Source: Bryobacter sp. (GTDB lineage Bacteria; Acidobacteriota; Terriglobia; Bryobacterales; Bryobacteraceae). Taken from it: 64,000 nucleotides of DNA. The position numbers were made by a program, and so were the translations under genes. Position 1 is the stretch's first letter, and each line of letters begins with the position of its first letter. Below the pieces are notes generated by a model. The model was given only the letters and a program-made list of their open reading frames with translations, made no database searches and was not told the origin of the DNA. The stretch is taken from positions 1 through 64,000 of the forward strand of contig JALHNH010000015.1 in assembly GCA_022843625.1 (NCBI GenBank), given 5' to 3'. This document shows positions 16,308 through 26,171 of the stretch, piece after piece.

Positions 16308-19300
16308 ATGATTGCTCAGCTTCTGCGCTTCGCGCTTCGTCAACGATTTATTACGGTTCTGATTGGCCTCTCCTTGATCGGCGTCGGCCTCTGGGCCTTC
16401 TCGCAACTCAAGATTGAGGCCTAACCAGACATCTCGGACACACAAGTAGTCGTGATTTCGCAATATCCCGGCCGCGCCACCGAAGAAGTGGAACAACAGG
16501 TCACCGTGCCGATCGAGCGCGCCTTGAACAGTGCGCCCAACGTGATCGCCCGACGTTCGCGCACGATCTTCGGTCTGTCGGTGGTGGAACTCACGTTTGA
16601 CTACGGAACCAATGACTATTTCGCTCGTCAAGTGGTGCTGGAGAAACTGCGCGACGCGGACCTGCCCGATGGCGTTACTCCCTCCCTGGGCCCCCTGTCG
16701 ACGCCCATAGGCGAACTTTACCGCTACACGATTTCCGGTGGCGGGCTCGATGCCATGAAACTGCGCGAACTCGAAGATTGGGTCGTGGAGCCGCGATTCT
16801 TACAGGTTCCAGGTGTGGCCGATGTCACACCCTTCGGTGGCCTGATCAAACAGTATCAGATCGCCATCGATCCACTCGCACTTTCCAAGTACGGTTTATC
16901 GATCGCGCAGATTGCGGACTCGGTCCGCGCCAACAACAGCAATGCCGGCGGCGCCATGCTCGACAACAAGCAGCAGTCGATGGTGATCCGTGGCGTGGGC
17001 TTGATTCAGAACGCCACAGACATCGAGAACGTAGTGGTGACCGAATCGAAGGGTGTGCCCGTCTTTGTGAAGGATGTCGGCCATGTCGACATTACGGCCG
17101 CGCCGCAAACCGGCATCTTCGGCCTGGGCAAAGACACGGGAGGCGTGGAGGGAATCGTCCTGATGCGCCGTGGAGAAAACCCGTCCGAGGTTCTCAAGTC
17201 AATCAAAGCTGCGGTGGATGATCTCAACGAGAACAGGTTGCCCAAGGGCGTTTCTATCTCCCCGATCTATGATCGGACCGACCTGGTGAACAACACCCTG
17301 CACACCGTATCCCACACCTTGCTCGAAGGGCTGCTGATTGTCGTAATCGTGTTGTTCCTGTTCCTGGGCAGCGCCCGCGCCGCGCTGTTGACGGCCGTCA
17401 CGATCCCGCTGTCGCTCTTGTTTGCCTTCATCTGTATGCACTTTTCTGGGATCCCGGCGAATCTCCTGAGCCTCGGCGCCCTTGATTTCGGCATCATCGT
17501 CGACGCCACGCCAGTGATGGTGGAACACGTGCTCCACACCATGCATGAGCGTCAACAAGACGGACCGTTAGACCAAGGCGGCGTACTCGCGGCAATTCGC
17601 GACGCCGCGCTCGAAGTGGAGCGGCCCATCTTCTTCTCCTTGCTCATCATCATTGCGGCTTACATCCCGCTGTTCACGTTGGAGCGCGTGGAGCGGAAGC
17701 TGTTTACGCCAATGGCGTTCACCGTCTCCTTCGCTCTGTTGGGCTCGATGCTGCTCGCCCTGACACTCATTCCGGTTCTCGCCACGTACCTCTTCCGCAA
17801 TGGCGCCAAAAGCTGGGAAAATCCGATTCTGCCCTGGCTTGCACGCCGCTATGAGGGTGTACTCAATCGGGCCTTGCGGCGCCCACTACTGGTCGTCGGT
17901 ATCTCGGGAGGCGTCGTTGTCGCTGCATTCGCACTCGCCGGTGCATTGGGCATAGAGTTTCTGCCCAACCTCGACGAAGGAGTAATTTGGGTGCGCGCGG
18001 TGCTTCCGCCGGGAATCTCGCTCGACAAATCCGCGCAGGTGGCCGGGCAAATCCGCAACATCCTGAAGGAGTATCCGGAGGTGCAACTCGCCTCCTCGCA
18101 AACCGGGCGCAATGATTCCGGCACGGACCCATATGGGCCGAATCGCAACGAGTTCTTCCTGGCTCTCAAGCCCTATGACACTTGGCCAGCCGGAATGGAC
18201 AAGGCTAAGCTGATCGACGAGCTGAGCCGCAAACTGAATCACCAGATTCCTGGCGCGGCATTCAGTTTCACGCAACCCATTGTGGATAACGTCACCGAGT
18301 CGGTCACCGGCTCGGCGGCGGATCTTGCCGTCATCCTTCGCGGGCCGGATCTCAAGGCGCTACGAGTGCAGGCGGAGAAGATTCTCGACGTGATCCGGCA
18401 AGTGCCGGGCGCGGCAGACTCCGCGATTGAGCAGGAAGCCGACCAATCGCAACTGCGCCTTCGCATCGACCGCCAAGCCGTCGCGCGCTACGGCATCAAC
18501 GTTCGCGATGTGCAGGACGTGATCGAGATGGCAATAGGCGGCCGCGCGGCGGGAACCATGTTCGAGGGCGAGCGTCGCTTCGATATCACCGTTCGCTATC
18601 TGCCTGAGGCTCGAACCAGCATCACCGCGATCGGCAACGTGCTGGTGCCAACGCGCGAAGGGGGCCGCGTGCCCCTTGCGCAACTGGCCGAGATCAAAGT
18701 AGTGGACGGCGCGAGCATCATCGCCCGGCGTGAGAATCAGCGGCAAATCACGGTGCGCACCAACATCCGTGGGCGCGATCAGGGCAGCTTTGTCACCGAT
18801 GCGCAGAAGCGGTTCGACAAGGACATCCGGCTGCCAGCGGGATACGAAGTGACTTGGGGCGGGCAGTTCGAAAATCTGCAACGCGCCAAGAAGAGGTTGA
18901 CCGTGATTCTGCCGATCACCATCGCCATCATTTTCGTCCTTCTGTTTTTCATGTTCGGTTCGCCCAAGTATGCCGGGTTGGTGATGATGAATGTGCCGTT
19001 CTCGCTGGTAGGCGGCATTCTGTTTCTGTATCTGCGCCACATCAATCTGAGCGTATCGGCGGCCGTCGGCTTTATCAGCCTATTCGGTGTGGCCGTGATG
19101 AGCGGCGTCCTGGTGATCGCCGAGATTAACCGCATCCGGCGGTCGGAGCCCGACATACCGGTCCGCGATGCGATCATCCGTGGTTCGCTCGGACAGTTGC
19201 GGCCAGTGCTGCTGATGGTGGTCGTCGCACTGTTAGGCATGGTGCCCGCCGCGCGCGCCAGCGGTATCGGCTCCGACGTGCAGCGGCCTTTGGCAACAGT

Positions 19301-19409
19301 GGTTGTCGGCGGCCTGCTTTCCACTCTATTTCTGACCTTGATTGCACTGCCGAGCATGTACGCGTTGGCTGTGCGCGACACGCCCAGGAAAGAGGAGATT
19401 TCCCAATGA
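16308..19409 (+). pseudogene. CusA/CzcA-like RND metal-efflux pump with in-frame stop at codon 39
   Basis: Read from ATG 16308 the frame would give 1033 residues, the normal size for a CusA/CzcA pump, but codon 39 is TAA (16422-16424) where relatives have Tyr in IEAYPDIS. Everything after it is intact: ISQYPGRATEEVEQQVTVPI, the TM4 motif DFGIIVDATPVMVE, the porter domains, and GFISLFGVAVMSGVLVIAEI. The TM4 motif has AT-P in place of the usual GA-V, which may affect proton relay. A GTG restart at 16452 would lack TM1. Either the pump is freshly dead, or there is a sequencing error or recoding. Heavy-metal export is the family role. Confidence 0.85.
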
Positions 19410-19711
19410 AGAAGATGCAGTTGACGATTTATCTGAATGAAGCTGACCGAATTGGCGACATTCCTCTGCACGAAGATGTTGTCCGGCGGCTCTTGCAATT
19501 CGACATTGCGGGTGCAACGGTGACGCCCGGACTGATGGGCTATGGCAAGCATGGCAAGGTTCATCGCAAGCGACTGTTTGGAGTTGCTGATGACCGCCCA
19601 GTGGTAATCACTGCGGTTGATGACGAGGCGCGTATCCGGCCTATCCTGACCGAACTGAAAGCGCTCGTGCCGGAAGGGCTCATCACGCTTCAGGAACTGG
19701 AGGTTGTGTGA
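19406..19711 (+). CDS. DUF190-family protein
   Basis: A 101-residue ferredoxin-like protein of the DUF190 family, with KMQLTIYLNEADRIGDIPLH, AGATVTPGLMGYGKHGKVHR and DDRPVVITAVDDEARIRPIL. Members resemble PII signal proteins and often sit beside CrcB fluoride channels or metal RND pumps. Here its ATG overlaps the pump stop (ATGA), so it is part of the efflux transcript. A sensing role for the pump is a guess. Confidence 0.85.
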   Translation: MKKMQLTIYLNEADRIGDIPLHEDVVRRLLQFDIAGATVTPGLMGYGKHGKVHRKRLFGVADDRPVVITAVDDEARIRPILTELKALVPEGLITLQELEVV

Positions 19712-20304
19712 AAGCATCTCTGATAGCAGGGTGCTTCTTCGCCGCCATGGCGCAGGCACAGCCGAGCGCGACCACCGCGCCGACGCCCTTTGACCCGCCC
19801 ACTTGGGTAGACCGCCGGCAGGTGTTCTTCAAGAAGTTGTTTGGGCCACAGGCAATCCTCGAAACCGTTCCCGGCGCGGCGTTCGACACCGCGCGAGGGT
19901 TTCCGCGCCAGTGGGGGCGAGGAGCGGCTGGGGTAGAAAAGCGCTTGGCCTCCCAGTATGGCCAGTTCGTAATTGGTGAAGGAATCGAGATGGGCGTCTC
20001 GGCGCTGCACAAAGAGGATCCGCGCTACTTTCGAATGCCGGATCGCGGATTCAGTAAGCGGCTCGGCCACGCGTTAGCCAGTACGGTGATCGTTCGCGGC
20101 GTCAATGGTGGCCCCACCATCGGCCTGGCTCGACTGGCCGACGTCTACGGTTCGTGGGCCATCGCAACGATGTGGAATCCGCCGGATCAGCGCAAACCCT
20201 GGAAGATCGCGGGTAATGGAACCTTCGGCCTGACGATCAAGGCGGGAGGAAACGTGTTTCGCGAGTTTTGGCCCGATGTGAAACGGAAGCTTGGGGGGCA
20301 TTGA
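19708..20304 (+). CDS. Secreted protein of unknown function
   Basis: A 198-residue protein with a signal peptide (cleavage near AMAQA-QPS). It is rich in aromatic and basic residues (DRRQVFFKKLFGPQAILETV, YGQFVIGEGIEMGVSALHKE, DPRYFRMPDRGFSKRLGHAL). Similar secreted proteins are common in Acidobacteria and lack an assigned role; amphipathic strands hint at an outer-membrane association. It overlaps the DUF190 stop (ATGA) and belongs to the same transcript. Confidence 0.65.
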   Translation: MKASLIAGCFFAAMAQAQPSATTAPTPFDPPTWVDRRQVFFKKLFGPQAILETVPGAAFDTARGFPRQWGRGAAGVEKRLASQYGQFVIGEGIEMGVSALHKEDPRYFRMPDRGFSKRLGHALASTVIVRGVNGGPTIGLARLADVYGSWAIATMWNPPDQRKPWKIAGNGTFGLTIKAGGNVFREFWPDVKRKLGGH

Positions 20305-20308
20305 CAAG

Positions 20309-20554
20309 ATGCAACGCCGTCTGCCGCAGATCTGCTTTGGGCTTGCGCTGGGATTAGCCGCCCGCTTCGGAATGCCTGGTCACCACCCAGGCACTTCTGG
20401 CGCGGCGATCGCGCTGTGCCTCCTAGGCTCGCTTGCAGGTGAGGTTATTGCCGAGCACGCGCTGCCATCCGAACTGATTCGTAATGGCAGCTTTGCGTTG
20501 GCGGGAATTGGCTCGTTGGCGGCGCTGTTGGTGCAAGCAATTGTCGTCCGGTGA
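20309..20554 (+). CDS. Small membrane protein
   Basis: About 81 residues with two hydrophobic segments (ICFGLALGLAARFGM...AIALCLLGSLAGEVIA and FALAGIGSLAALLVQAIVV). It starts 4 bases after the previous gene and resembles short GlsB/YeaQ-like membrane proteins only in general shape. No motif allows a function to be given. A TTG start at 20291 is possible but overlaps the previous gene. Confidence 0.5.
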   Translation: MQRRLPQICFGLALGLAARFGMPGHHPGTSGAAIALCLLGSLAGEVIAEHALPSELIRNGSFALAGIGSLAALLVQAIVVR

Positions 20555-20564
20555 AAGGAATGTT

Positions 20565-21476
20565 ATGACCAGAATGTATTTTGCCTTGGCAGCCATCGCT
20601 ATCACAGCAACGGCCGCGTACGCAAAGAAACCTCAGGCGGAGCTGAATCCCGTATCACTCCATCATGGGGATCGAAGCGGTGCCGTCCAGAAGGCGTGTA
20701 CCGTGGGATTTCGAAACCTGAAGGCGTTCTTCGACGCCAACGGACTTCCGTTCGATCCGGCCGTCGTGAGTTCTCACAAAGGCCTCTATTGCCATCTTTA
20801 CTACGAGCCAACGATCAAAGGATTCCGGGCCAGTGCGACGCAGGATCCACTGCAGGCGGTGCTGTTCGATGCCACCGCGAACGCCGCGATCTCCTGGGCT
20901 AAGGCCCGGTTCGAATCGGAGCGGCGATCCGTACCATTGACGCCCGTGCCGCCCTCCGCTGTCGCCGATGCGGACTGGCAAAGCGCCTTCGTGGAAGGCT
21001 GGGCCGACGAGCACCCGACTTTGCTCCACGCCAAGACAGATGAGCCGGCGCCCGCAACTGACCTCTTGCCAGCTCGCGTTCAAACATCCAGGCTCCCTTG
21101 GGACGCACGTGACTTCGTTGTGATCCGGCCCTCCGGCGGCAAGGGGCGAACGATGCTGCTCTACGGGGACAGGCTTCGCGGCAAGTGGCACGGATTGCTT
21201 GAGGAAGAACGCGCTTATCTGCTGCGCGTCGAGTTTGGAGTCGACGCCGCTTTGCATCTGGCCACCGGACACCTGGAACTCAGTGAACTGTTGATCGTCG
21301 ATCAGGCTGGTGTGCTCTCCCTGTCGCGGGCAGTCCCATCGCACGACGCCTCGCGCCTTCGGCATCAGCTCGAAAAGGCCGGTCTCACCTTGTCTCATGC
21401 CGACGGTGCTGCAATGAGCGCCGATGCGATGGTCATTCCTGAACGGGTAATCCTGCTGCGGGCTGCGGTCCGCTAG
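20565..21476 (+). CDS. Secreted hypothetical protein
   Basis: A 303-residue protein from ATG 20565, 10 bases after the upstream stop. A clear signal peptide (YFALAAIAITATAAYA) is present. The mature part has a cysteine pair region (KACTVGFRNLKAFFDANGLP, KGLYCHLYYEPTIKGFRASA) and a beta-rich C-terminal domain with a DRLRGKWHGLLEEERAYLLR segment. No family is recognised. It ends the row of genes that follows the efflux pump. Confidence 0.55.
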   Translation: MTRMYFALAAIAITATAAYAKKPQAELNPVSLHHGDRSGAVQKACTVGFRNLKAFFDANGLPFDPAVVSSHKGLYCHLYYEPTIKGFRASATQDPLQAVLFDATANAAISWAKARFESERRSVPLTPVPPSAVADADWQSAFVEGWADEHPTLLHAKTDEPAPATDLLPARVQTSRLPWDARDFVVIRPSGGKGRTMLLYGDRLRGKWHGLLEEERAYLLRVEFGVDAALHLATGHLELSELLIVDQAGVLSLSRAVPSHDASRLRHQLEKAGLTLSHADGAAMSADAMVIPERVILLRAAVR

Positions 21477-21553
21477 TCGTCTTGGGTCAGTTAAGATGGA
21501 ACCGCGAAGCACGTTTCCTCGCGCGAGCGAAGTGGCTTCGCCCGACGGCGATT

Positions 21554-22137
21554 TTGATCGAGACGGAACTCTTACACTACGGCTATCTCTTCATCCTCCT
21601 CGGCACTATCGTCGAGGGGGATGCCACGCTGCTAACCGCCGCGTTTCTGGCGCATCGCGGCTACTTCCGCCTTTCCTTGGTGCTGTTTGTCGCATGGTTG
21701 ACCACCCTCGTTGCCAGTCACGCCTACTATGAAATCGCGCGCCGGTCGGGAGTGAAATGGCTGGAGCAACGAAGCAACCCCCGTTTGAAGCGCGTCGTCC
21801 GCTGGGCTGGAACGCATGGCGGGCTGTTGCTGATTGCGTCACGCTTTATGATTGGCTTCGCACCTTGGTACCGATCGTGTGCGGTGCCACCGGCATGTCC
21901 CCTTCGCGGTTCCTGCTCTGGAACGCGGTGGGCGCGGCGATATGGGCGGCCGCGTTTGGTTCCATCGGCTACCTGGGCGGGCATGTTCTTAGCCTCCTGC
22001 TTGACGACCTCCGCCGTCACGAAGTCGCCATCGCAAGCGGGGCCGCGATCCTCGTTGGCGGCCTTGTCCTGTGGCGCACGCACGGCCGCGAACTGTTCGA
22101 CGCCTGGTCACTACGGCGTTCTGCCGCACCGCGGTAA
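21554..22137 (+). pseudogene. DedA/SNARE-associated membrane protein gene, frameshifted
   Basis: Two frames together make one DedA protein. The first gives IETELLHYGYLFILLGTIVE, GDATLLTAAFLAHRGYF and up to GGLLLIASRFMIGF. After about base 21860 the match continues in another frame as RTLVPIVCGATGMSPSRFLL and the end EVAIASGAAILVGGLVLWRT. Loss of one base in the TTCGCACC stretch explains it (relatives read GFRTL). DedA proteins are inner-membrane transporters for lipid carriers and membrane homeostasis. A second, more decayed copy lies at 38773-39332. A sequencing error in this copy cannot be excluded. Confidence 0.8.
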
Positions 22138-22265
22138 TTTTTCTCGTCACTTCGCAAACTAGAGAATCCTCCCTTGGCGAGGTGATGGGTTCCTTGTCGA
22201 TTCAGCCTCACTATGGGATTGCAAGGACAGAAATTCGGTCCTAGCAAGAAAGTGAAATCAAACCC

Positions 22266-22679
22266 ATGAAGAAGTTACTCAGCGCAACCCTCGTCCTCGG
22301 CTTGGCTACGATCCTCTCAGCAGCCCCGAAGAAGGCCCCGGTCAAGACGGATACCGCGACGGTGGCCACCACGGCGCCTAGCGCGAGCCCCGTCGAGGCC
22401 AACAAGCCTGCACCCAAAACCGCCATCAAGACCTCGCCTCCGGCAGCGTCCGACCAAGAAATCGCTTCCGCCAAAGGCAAGGGACTGGTTTGGGTCAACC
22501 TCAACACCAGCGTCTATCACAAAGACGGAGGCTACTACGGCAAAACCAGGAACGGAAAGTTCATGACCGAGGACGAGGCCAAGAAGGCAGGCAACCGGGC
22601 AGCCAACGACACTGCCAAGTCCGTGGTGGCGGCTGCGAAAGATACCGGGAAGAAGTCCAAGGCTGTCGTCAAGAACTGA
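22266..22679 (+). CDS. Small secreted Lys/Ala-rich protein
   Basis: A 137-residue protein with a signal peptide (MKKLLSATLVLGLATILSAA) and a low-complexity Ala/Pro/Lys linker. It has a compact motif GLVWVNLNTSVYHKDGGYYG and KTRNGKFMTEDEAKKAGNRA, then an Ala/Lys helix. The YH...YYGKT...MTE.EAK motif recurs in small secreted proteins of Acidobacteria and other soil bacteria and has no known role. It stands upstream of the lipid operon with a 41-base gap. Confidence 0.7.
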   Translation: MKKLLSATLVLGLATILSAAPKKAPVKTDTATVATTAPSASPVEANKPAPKTAIKTSPPAASDQEIASAKGKGLVWVNLNTSVYHKDGGYYGKTRNGKFMTEDEAKKAGNRAANDTAKSVVAAAKDTGKKSKAVVKN

Positions 22680-22720
22680 ACGGCCCTAACCGCCGCACGA
22701 ACTCTTCGAAGGAGCCTTCA

Positions 22721-24487
22721 ATGCGTACCTACCGATTTCAGCCGCCTCAAGGCAGTCTTGCACCGAAGTCCAGGCAGCGTTCCATCCGTGAATCGTTCTG
22801 GCTTCATGCCGCGGCCCGTTTCGTAGCGCTGCTTGTGGCCGGTAGCGGCGCGTTGAACCTCCTTTCGCTCATGGGCGGCCCGGTTCCGACGGAGATGCCC
22901 GCCTGGCTGCTCTTCTTGTTCCCGCTCGATTTGGCGGGCCTCTCGCGCACGCTGACCCTCGTTTCAGGGTTCGCTATGATTCTGATCGCGGCGCACCTGT
23001 GGGCAAACAAGCGCCGCGCCTGGCAATTCGCGTTCGCCCTGGCCGTAGGATCGGTCGCTTTTCATCTTCTGCCAATACCTGCTCGCTATGGCTGGAACCC
23101 CGAGGAAGCGTTCAGTTCGGCTTTGATGTGCGGTGTCTTATGGCTCGCTCGACACCGGTTCTCCGTGGGATCGGAGCCGCCGCATTTAGGTAAAGCCGGA
23201 CTGCGGGCCGCCTTTGCGTTCACGGTAGCCTCGCTTTACGGAGCAGCCGGTTTCTGGCTCCTCGAGCCAGTCGAGTTCCATCACAACTTCCACTGGTGGG
23301 ATGCCGCGTTACGTGCGGTGCGCCTGATGCTGTTCTGGGGCGACCGTAGATTGGTCCCGCATACACCCTATGCCGCCTGGTTTCTCGATTCGCTGTTTTG
23401 GATGTCGGGCGCGGTCCTGTTCTACAGCGGAGTGGTTCTCTTCCGGCCGGTGGTGTATCGCTTCAAAGTCAATTGGGCCGAGTCCGCGCTGGCAAAGTCG
23501 ATTGCAGAGCGGCACGGGCGTACCGGGCAGGACTTCTTCAAACACTGGCCCGATAAGAGCTACTTCTTCACCGCTAACCGCCAGTCGTTTCTCGGATATC
23601 GCGTCTCGGGTCACTATGCGTTAGTGTTGGGCGACCCGGTCGGGCCAGAATCCGAACTGGCGGCAGCGGTCACTGAATTCCGCGACTACTGCCGGCAGCG
23701 AGGCTGGCGGGTCGGATTTCATCAGGTGAGCGCTGACCACCTGCCCGTCTATGAAGCGCTCGGTTTTCAACGGCTCAAAGTCGGCGATGACGCCATCGTC
23801 GACCTCGACAAGTTCACACTCATCGGTAGCGCCATGAAGGAGTTCCGCAATACCGTAAACCGGCTCGACCGTTTGGGCTATCGCGTGGAACGCATCGACC
23901 CACCGCTCGCCGATCCCTTGCTAGCCGATCTCAGACGCATTTCCGACCACTGGCTCGAAATTCCCGGACATCGCGAACGGCAGTTCACGCTGGGCCGCTT
24001 CGAACGCTGGTACGTGCAGGCCACGCCGGCCTACGTTGCCTTCGACGCGCAGAACCAGGCAGTGGCCTTCCTGAATCTGGTGCCTTCCTATGATCCTGCC
24101 TTAGCGACCGTGGATCTGATGCGCCGCACGCCGGAGCACATCAACGGATTGATGGACTACTTGTTCGCGAAAGTCTTCCTCGACTTGAAGACGCGGGGCA
24201 TCCACTCGTTCAGCCTGGGCATGGCCCCTCTGTCTGACCGCAACGACGGGACTGGTATCAGCCGGGATGAACGCGTTGTGTACTGGGTCCTGAAGCGCAT
24301 GCCGTTTCTTTTCAGAGCTGACAGTCTGCGGCGCTTTAAGGCCAAATACGCCGACTCGTGGAAGCCTCGTTACGCAGTGTACCAGGGCCGCTTAGATTTG
24401 CCCCGTCTGGCTCTGGCCCTGCGCCGCATCTCTGAAATCTCGCCTGGCGAGGCCCGTCTGGACCAACACATTGGAGTAGCCGCATGA
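22721..24487 (+). CDS. MprF-like phosphatidylglycerol lysyltransferase (DUF2156)
   Basis: A 588-residue protein from ATG 22721 (GAAGGAG about 8 bases before). The N-terminal half has several membrane segments, from AARFVALLVAGSGALNLLSL onwards. The C-terminal half is the cytoplasmic aminoacyl-transferase domain of DUF2156/MprF type, with GHYALVLGDPVGPESELAAA, GWRVGFHQVSADHLPVYEAL and a late SFSLGMAPLSD motif. It would transfer lysine from lysyl-tRNA to phosphatidylglycerol. It has fewer membrane segments than full MprF, and the flippase is the separate gene at 25233. It overlaps the hydrolase gene by four bases. Confidence 0.85.
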   Translation: MRTYRFQPPQGSLAPKSRQRSIRESFWLHAAARFVALLVAGSGALNLLSLMGGPVPTEMPAWLLFLFPLDLAGLSRTLTLVSGFAMILIAAHLWANKRRAWQFAFALAVGSVAFHLLPIPARYGWNPEEAFSSALMCGVLWLARHRFSVGSEPPHLGKAGLRAAFAFTVASLYGAAGFWLLEPVEFHHNFHWWDAALRAVRLMLFWGDRRLVPHTPYAAWFLDSLFWMSGAVLFYSGVVLFRPVVYRFKVNWAESALAKSIAERHGRTGQDFFKHWPDKSYFFTANRQSFLGYRVSGHYALVLGDPVGPESELAAAVTEFRDYCRQRGWRVGFHQVSADHLPVYEALGFQRLKVGDDAIVDLDKFTLIGSAMKEFRNTVNRLDRLGYRVERIDPPLADPLLADLRRISDHWLEIPGHRERQFTLGRFERWYVQATPAYVAFDAQNQAVAFLNLVPSYDPALATVDLMRRTPEHINGLMDYLFAKVFLDLKTRGIHSFSLGMAPLSDRNDGTGISRDERVVYWVLKRMPFLFRADSLRRFKAKYADSWKPRYAVYQGRLDLPRLALALRRISEISPGEARLDQHIGVAA

Positions 24488-25251
24488 GGTTCGAAACAAT
24501 TCCGCTACTGCTCACCCTGTCTTTCTGGGCAACGCACGCGCTGGCGGCTGAGGCGACGATTACCGTGCAGGTGCGAGGCCGAACGCTCTCGCTGGCCCAA
24601 CTGGCGCCAAGTACCAAGACCTCGGAGGTTACGGTGATCTTCCTGCCCGGCGACGGTGGTTGGCGTGGGGCGGCCGTATCCATGGGCCGCAAGATTTCTT
24701 CCTGGGGATACGACGTTTTCGGCTTCGACACGAAAAAGTACTTGGAAACTTTCTCCGAGGACGGACGCAAGCTTGCTTCGCAGGAACTCGCTGCCGACGT
24801 TCGCCTCGTCGCGAATCAAGTTGCGGGATCATCTCACCGCCGAGTGGTGCTCGTAGGCTGGTCACAGGGGGCTTCGATGTCGGTGGCGGCGGTGTCCGGC
24901 ATCAAGTCGCGAAGCCCAATTCACGGTGTCGTTACCCTGGGTCTACCCGAATCGGGAGTGCTGGGCTGGGATTGGAAGGCGACGCTGGCCATCATCGCGC
25001 GCCGAGAACCAGATCAACCAACGTTCCTAGTGAAACCGCTGCTCCCTGGGGCATCGCCGGTTCCCGTTTGGATGATCCACGGCACGGATGACGAGTACAC
25101 AACCTCCGAGGTCGCTCGCAGCCTGTATCAGGTCACCAGTGAGCCAAAGCGCCTGGAGGAGATCACCGGTGCAAACCATCGCTTCGATGCGCACCAGGAC
25201 GAACTCTATCGTTCGCTGAAGAAGGGACTCGCATGGGTGGCAGCAAATTGA
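24484..25251 (+). CDS. VirJ/AcvB-like periplasmic alpha/beta hydrolase
   Basis: A 255-residue protein with a signal peptide (LLLTLSFWATHALAAEA). The VirJ-type alpha/beta hydrolase fold has the opening strand VTVIFLPGDGGWRGAAV, nucleophile serine in VVLVGWSQGASM, aspartate in IHGTDDEYT and histidine in TGANHRFD. In Agrobacterium the paired genes lpiA and acvB make and hydrolyse lysyl-phosphatidylglycerol (established). The same pairing here, with overlapping ATGA, supports that role. A general periplasmic esterase is the alternative. Confidence 0.82.
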   Translation: MRFETIPLLLTLSFWATHALAAEATITVQVRGRTLSLAQLAPSTKTSEVTVIFLPGDGGWRGAAVSMGRKISSWGYDVFGFDTKKYLETFSEDGRKLASQELAADVRLVANQVAGSSHRRVVLVGWSQGASMSVAAVSGIKSRSPIHGVVTLGLPESGVLGWDWKATLAIIARREPDQPTFLVKPLLPGASPVPVWMIHGTDDEYTTSEVARSLYQVTSEPKRLEEITGANHRFDAHQDELYRSLKKGLAWVAAN

Positions 25252-26171
25252 AGCGCCTGCGTCCGATTCTGTTTAGCGTCGTTGCGCTCTGCATCGCTGC
25301 CGCCGCGCTCACCGCCGCTCTCCGGGACCTGAACTGGGCGACGTTTCGCGTGCAGCTCAATCAGTTGGATTGGCGCTGGTTAGTAGTGGCCGTAGTTTTC
25401 GACGTCGCCAGCTACGCTGCCCAGGGAGTTCGCTGGCGCTGCTTGTTGAAGCAGGCCAGCCTGTGGCAGACCACACGCGCAATTTACGCGGGGCTCTTCA
25501 TCAACGAGATCGTTCCCCTGCGCCCAGGAGAAGCCGTCCGCGCTTGGCTGGCCGCGAGAGACTTGCGCGTCGGCCTCCTCACGGTAGCGCCGACAATGCT
25601 AACGGAGCGGCTCATGGATGGAGTATGGCTGGCCATCGCGCTACTGGCGACTCTGGCTCTGGCGCCGCTGCCGGTCTCGCTTGTTCGTACAGCCTGGATG
25701 GTGATTTTTGCAATGAGCGTTCTGCTCGTCACCGCGCTCCTTGTGGGTCGTGAGCGTTATCCGTTTCTGGCCAAGATCCGGTCTGGGCTCGCCAATGGTC
25801 CGGCGCTGTTGGCCTCTGGGGTCTTTCTGGTCGCTCAAGGACTGGCGTTCTGGGCGGTGACGCGCGCCAGTCACCTCAGCCTGGGTCTCGCAGCGGCGTT
25901 CGTAGTCATGATCGTAGTTCGTATTGGCACCATGCTTCCCGGCGCACCCGCGAATCTTGGCACCCACCAGTTCTCCACCGTCTTGGGGTTGTCCCTTTAT
26001 GGGGTACCGCAAAATACCGCCGCAGGCGTTTCGCTAGTGGTCTTCGTGGTCCTCACAGCCCCGTTGCTCGCCATCGGTTTCGCCGCCTGCCTGAACGCAG
26101 GACTCGATTGGGAAACCTTTCGTGCCGCCTCTCTCCCTGCCGAACCCGTCGATTCTCCCCTGCTTGGGTGA
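25233..26171 (+). CDS. Lysylphosphatidylglycerol flippase-domain membrane protein
   Basis: A 312-residue protein with about eight membrane helices, matching the LPG synthase transmembrane (flippase) domain. Key segments are YAGLFINEIVPLRPGEAVRA, MLTERLMDGVWLAIALLATL and MLPGAPANLGTHQFSTVLGL. It would move the aminoacylated lipid across the inner membrane. Its start lies 19 bases inside the hydrolase gene, so synthesis, hydrolysis and flipping are encoded as one coupled unit. The split of MprF into separate synthase and flippase genes is worth noting. Confidence 0.82.
   Translation: MGGSKLKRLRPILFSVVALCIAAAALTAALRDLNWATFRVQLNQLDWRWLVVAVVFDVASYAAQGVRWRCLLKQASLWQTTRAIYAGLFINEIVPLRPGEAVRAWLAARDLRVGLLTVAPTMLTERLMDGVWLAIALLATLALAPLPVSLVRTAWMVIFAMSVLLVTALLVGRERYPFLAKIRSGLANGPALLASGVFLVAQGLAFWAVTRASHLSLGLAAAFVVMIVVRIGTMLPGAPANLGTHQFSTVLGLSLYGVPQNTAAGVSLVVFVVLTAPLLAIGFAACLNAGLDWETFRAASLPAEPVDSPLLG

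Noticed and set aside
18779-19759. A 326-codon minus-strand frame over the end of the RND pump
   Set aside because: Shadow of the pump and DUF190 frames; composition is low-complexity and has no homology pattern.
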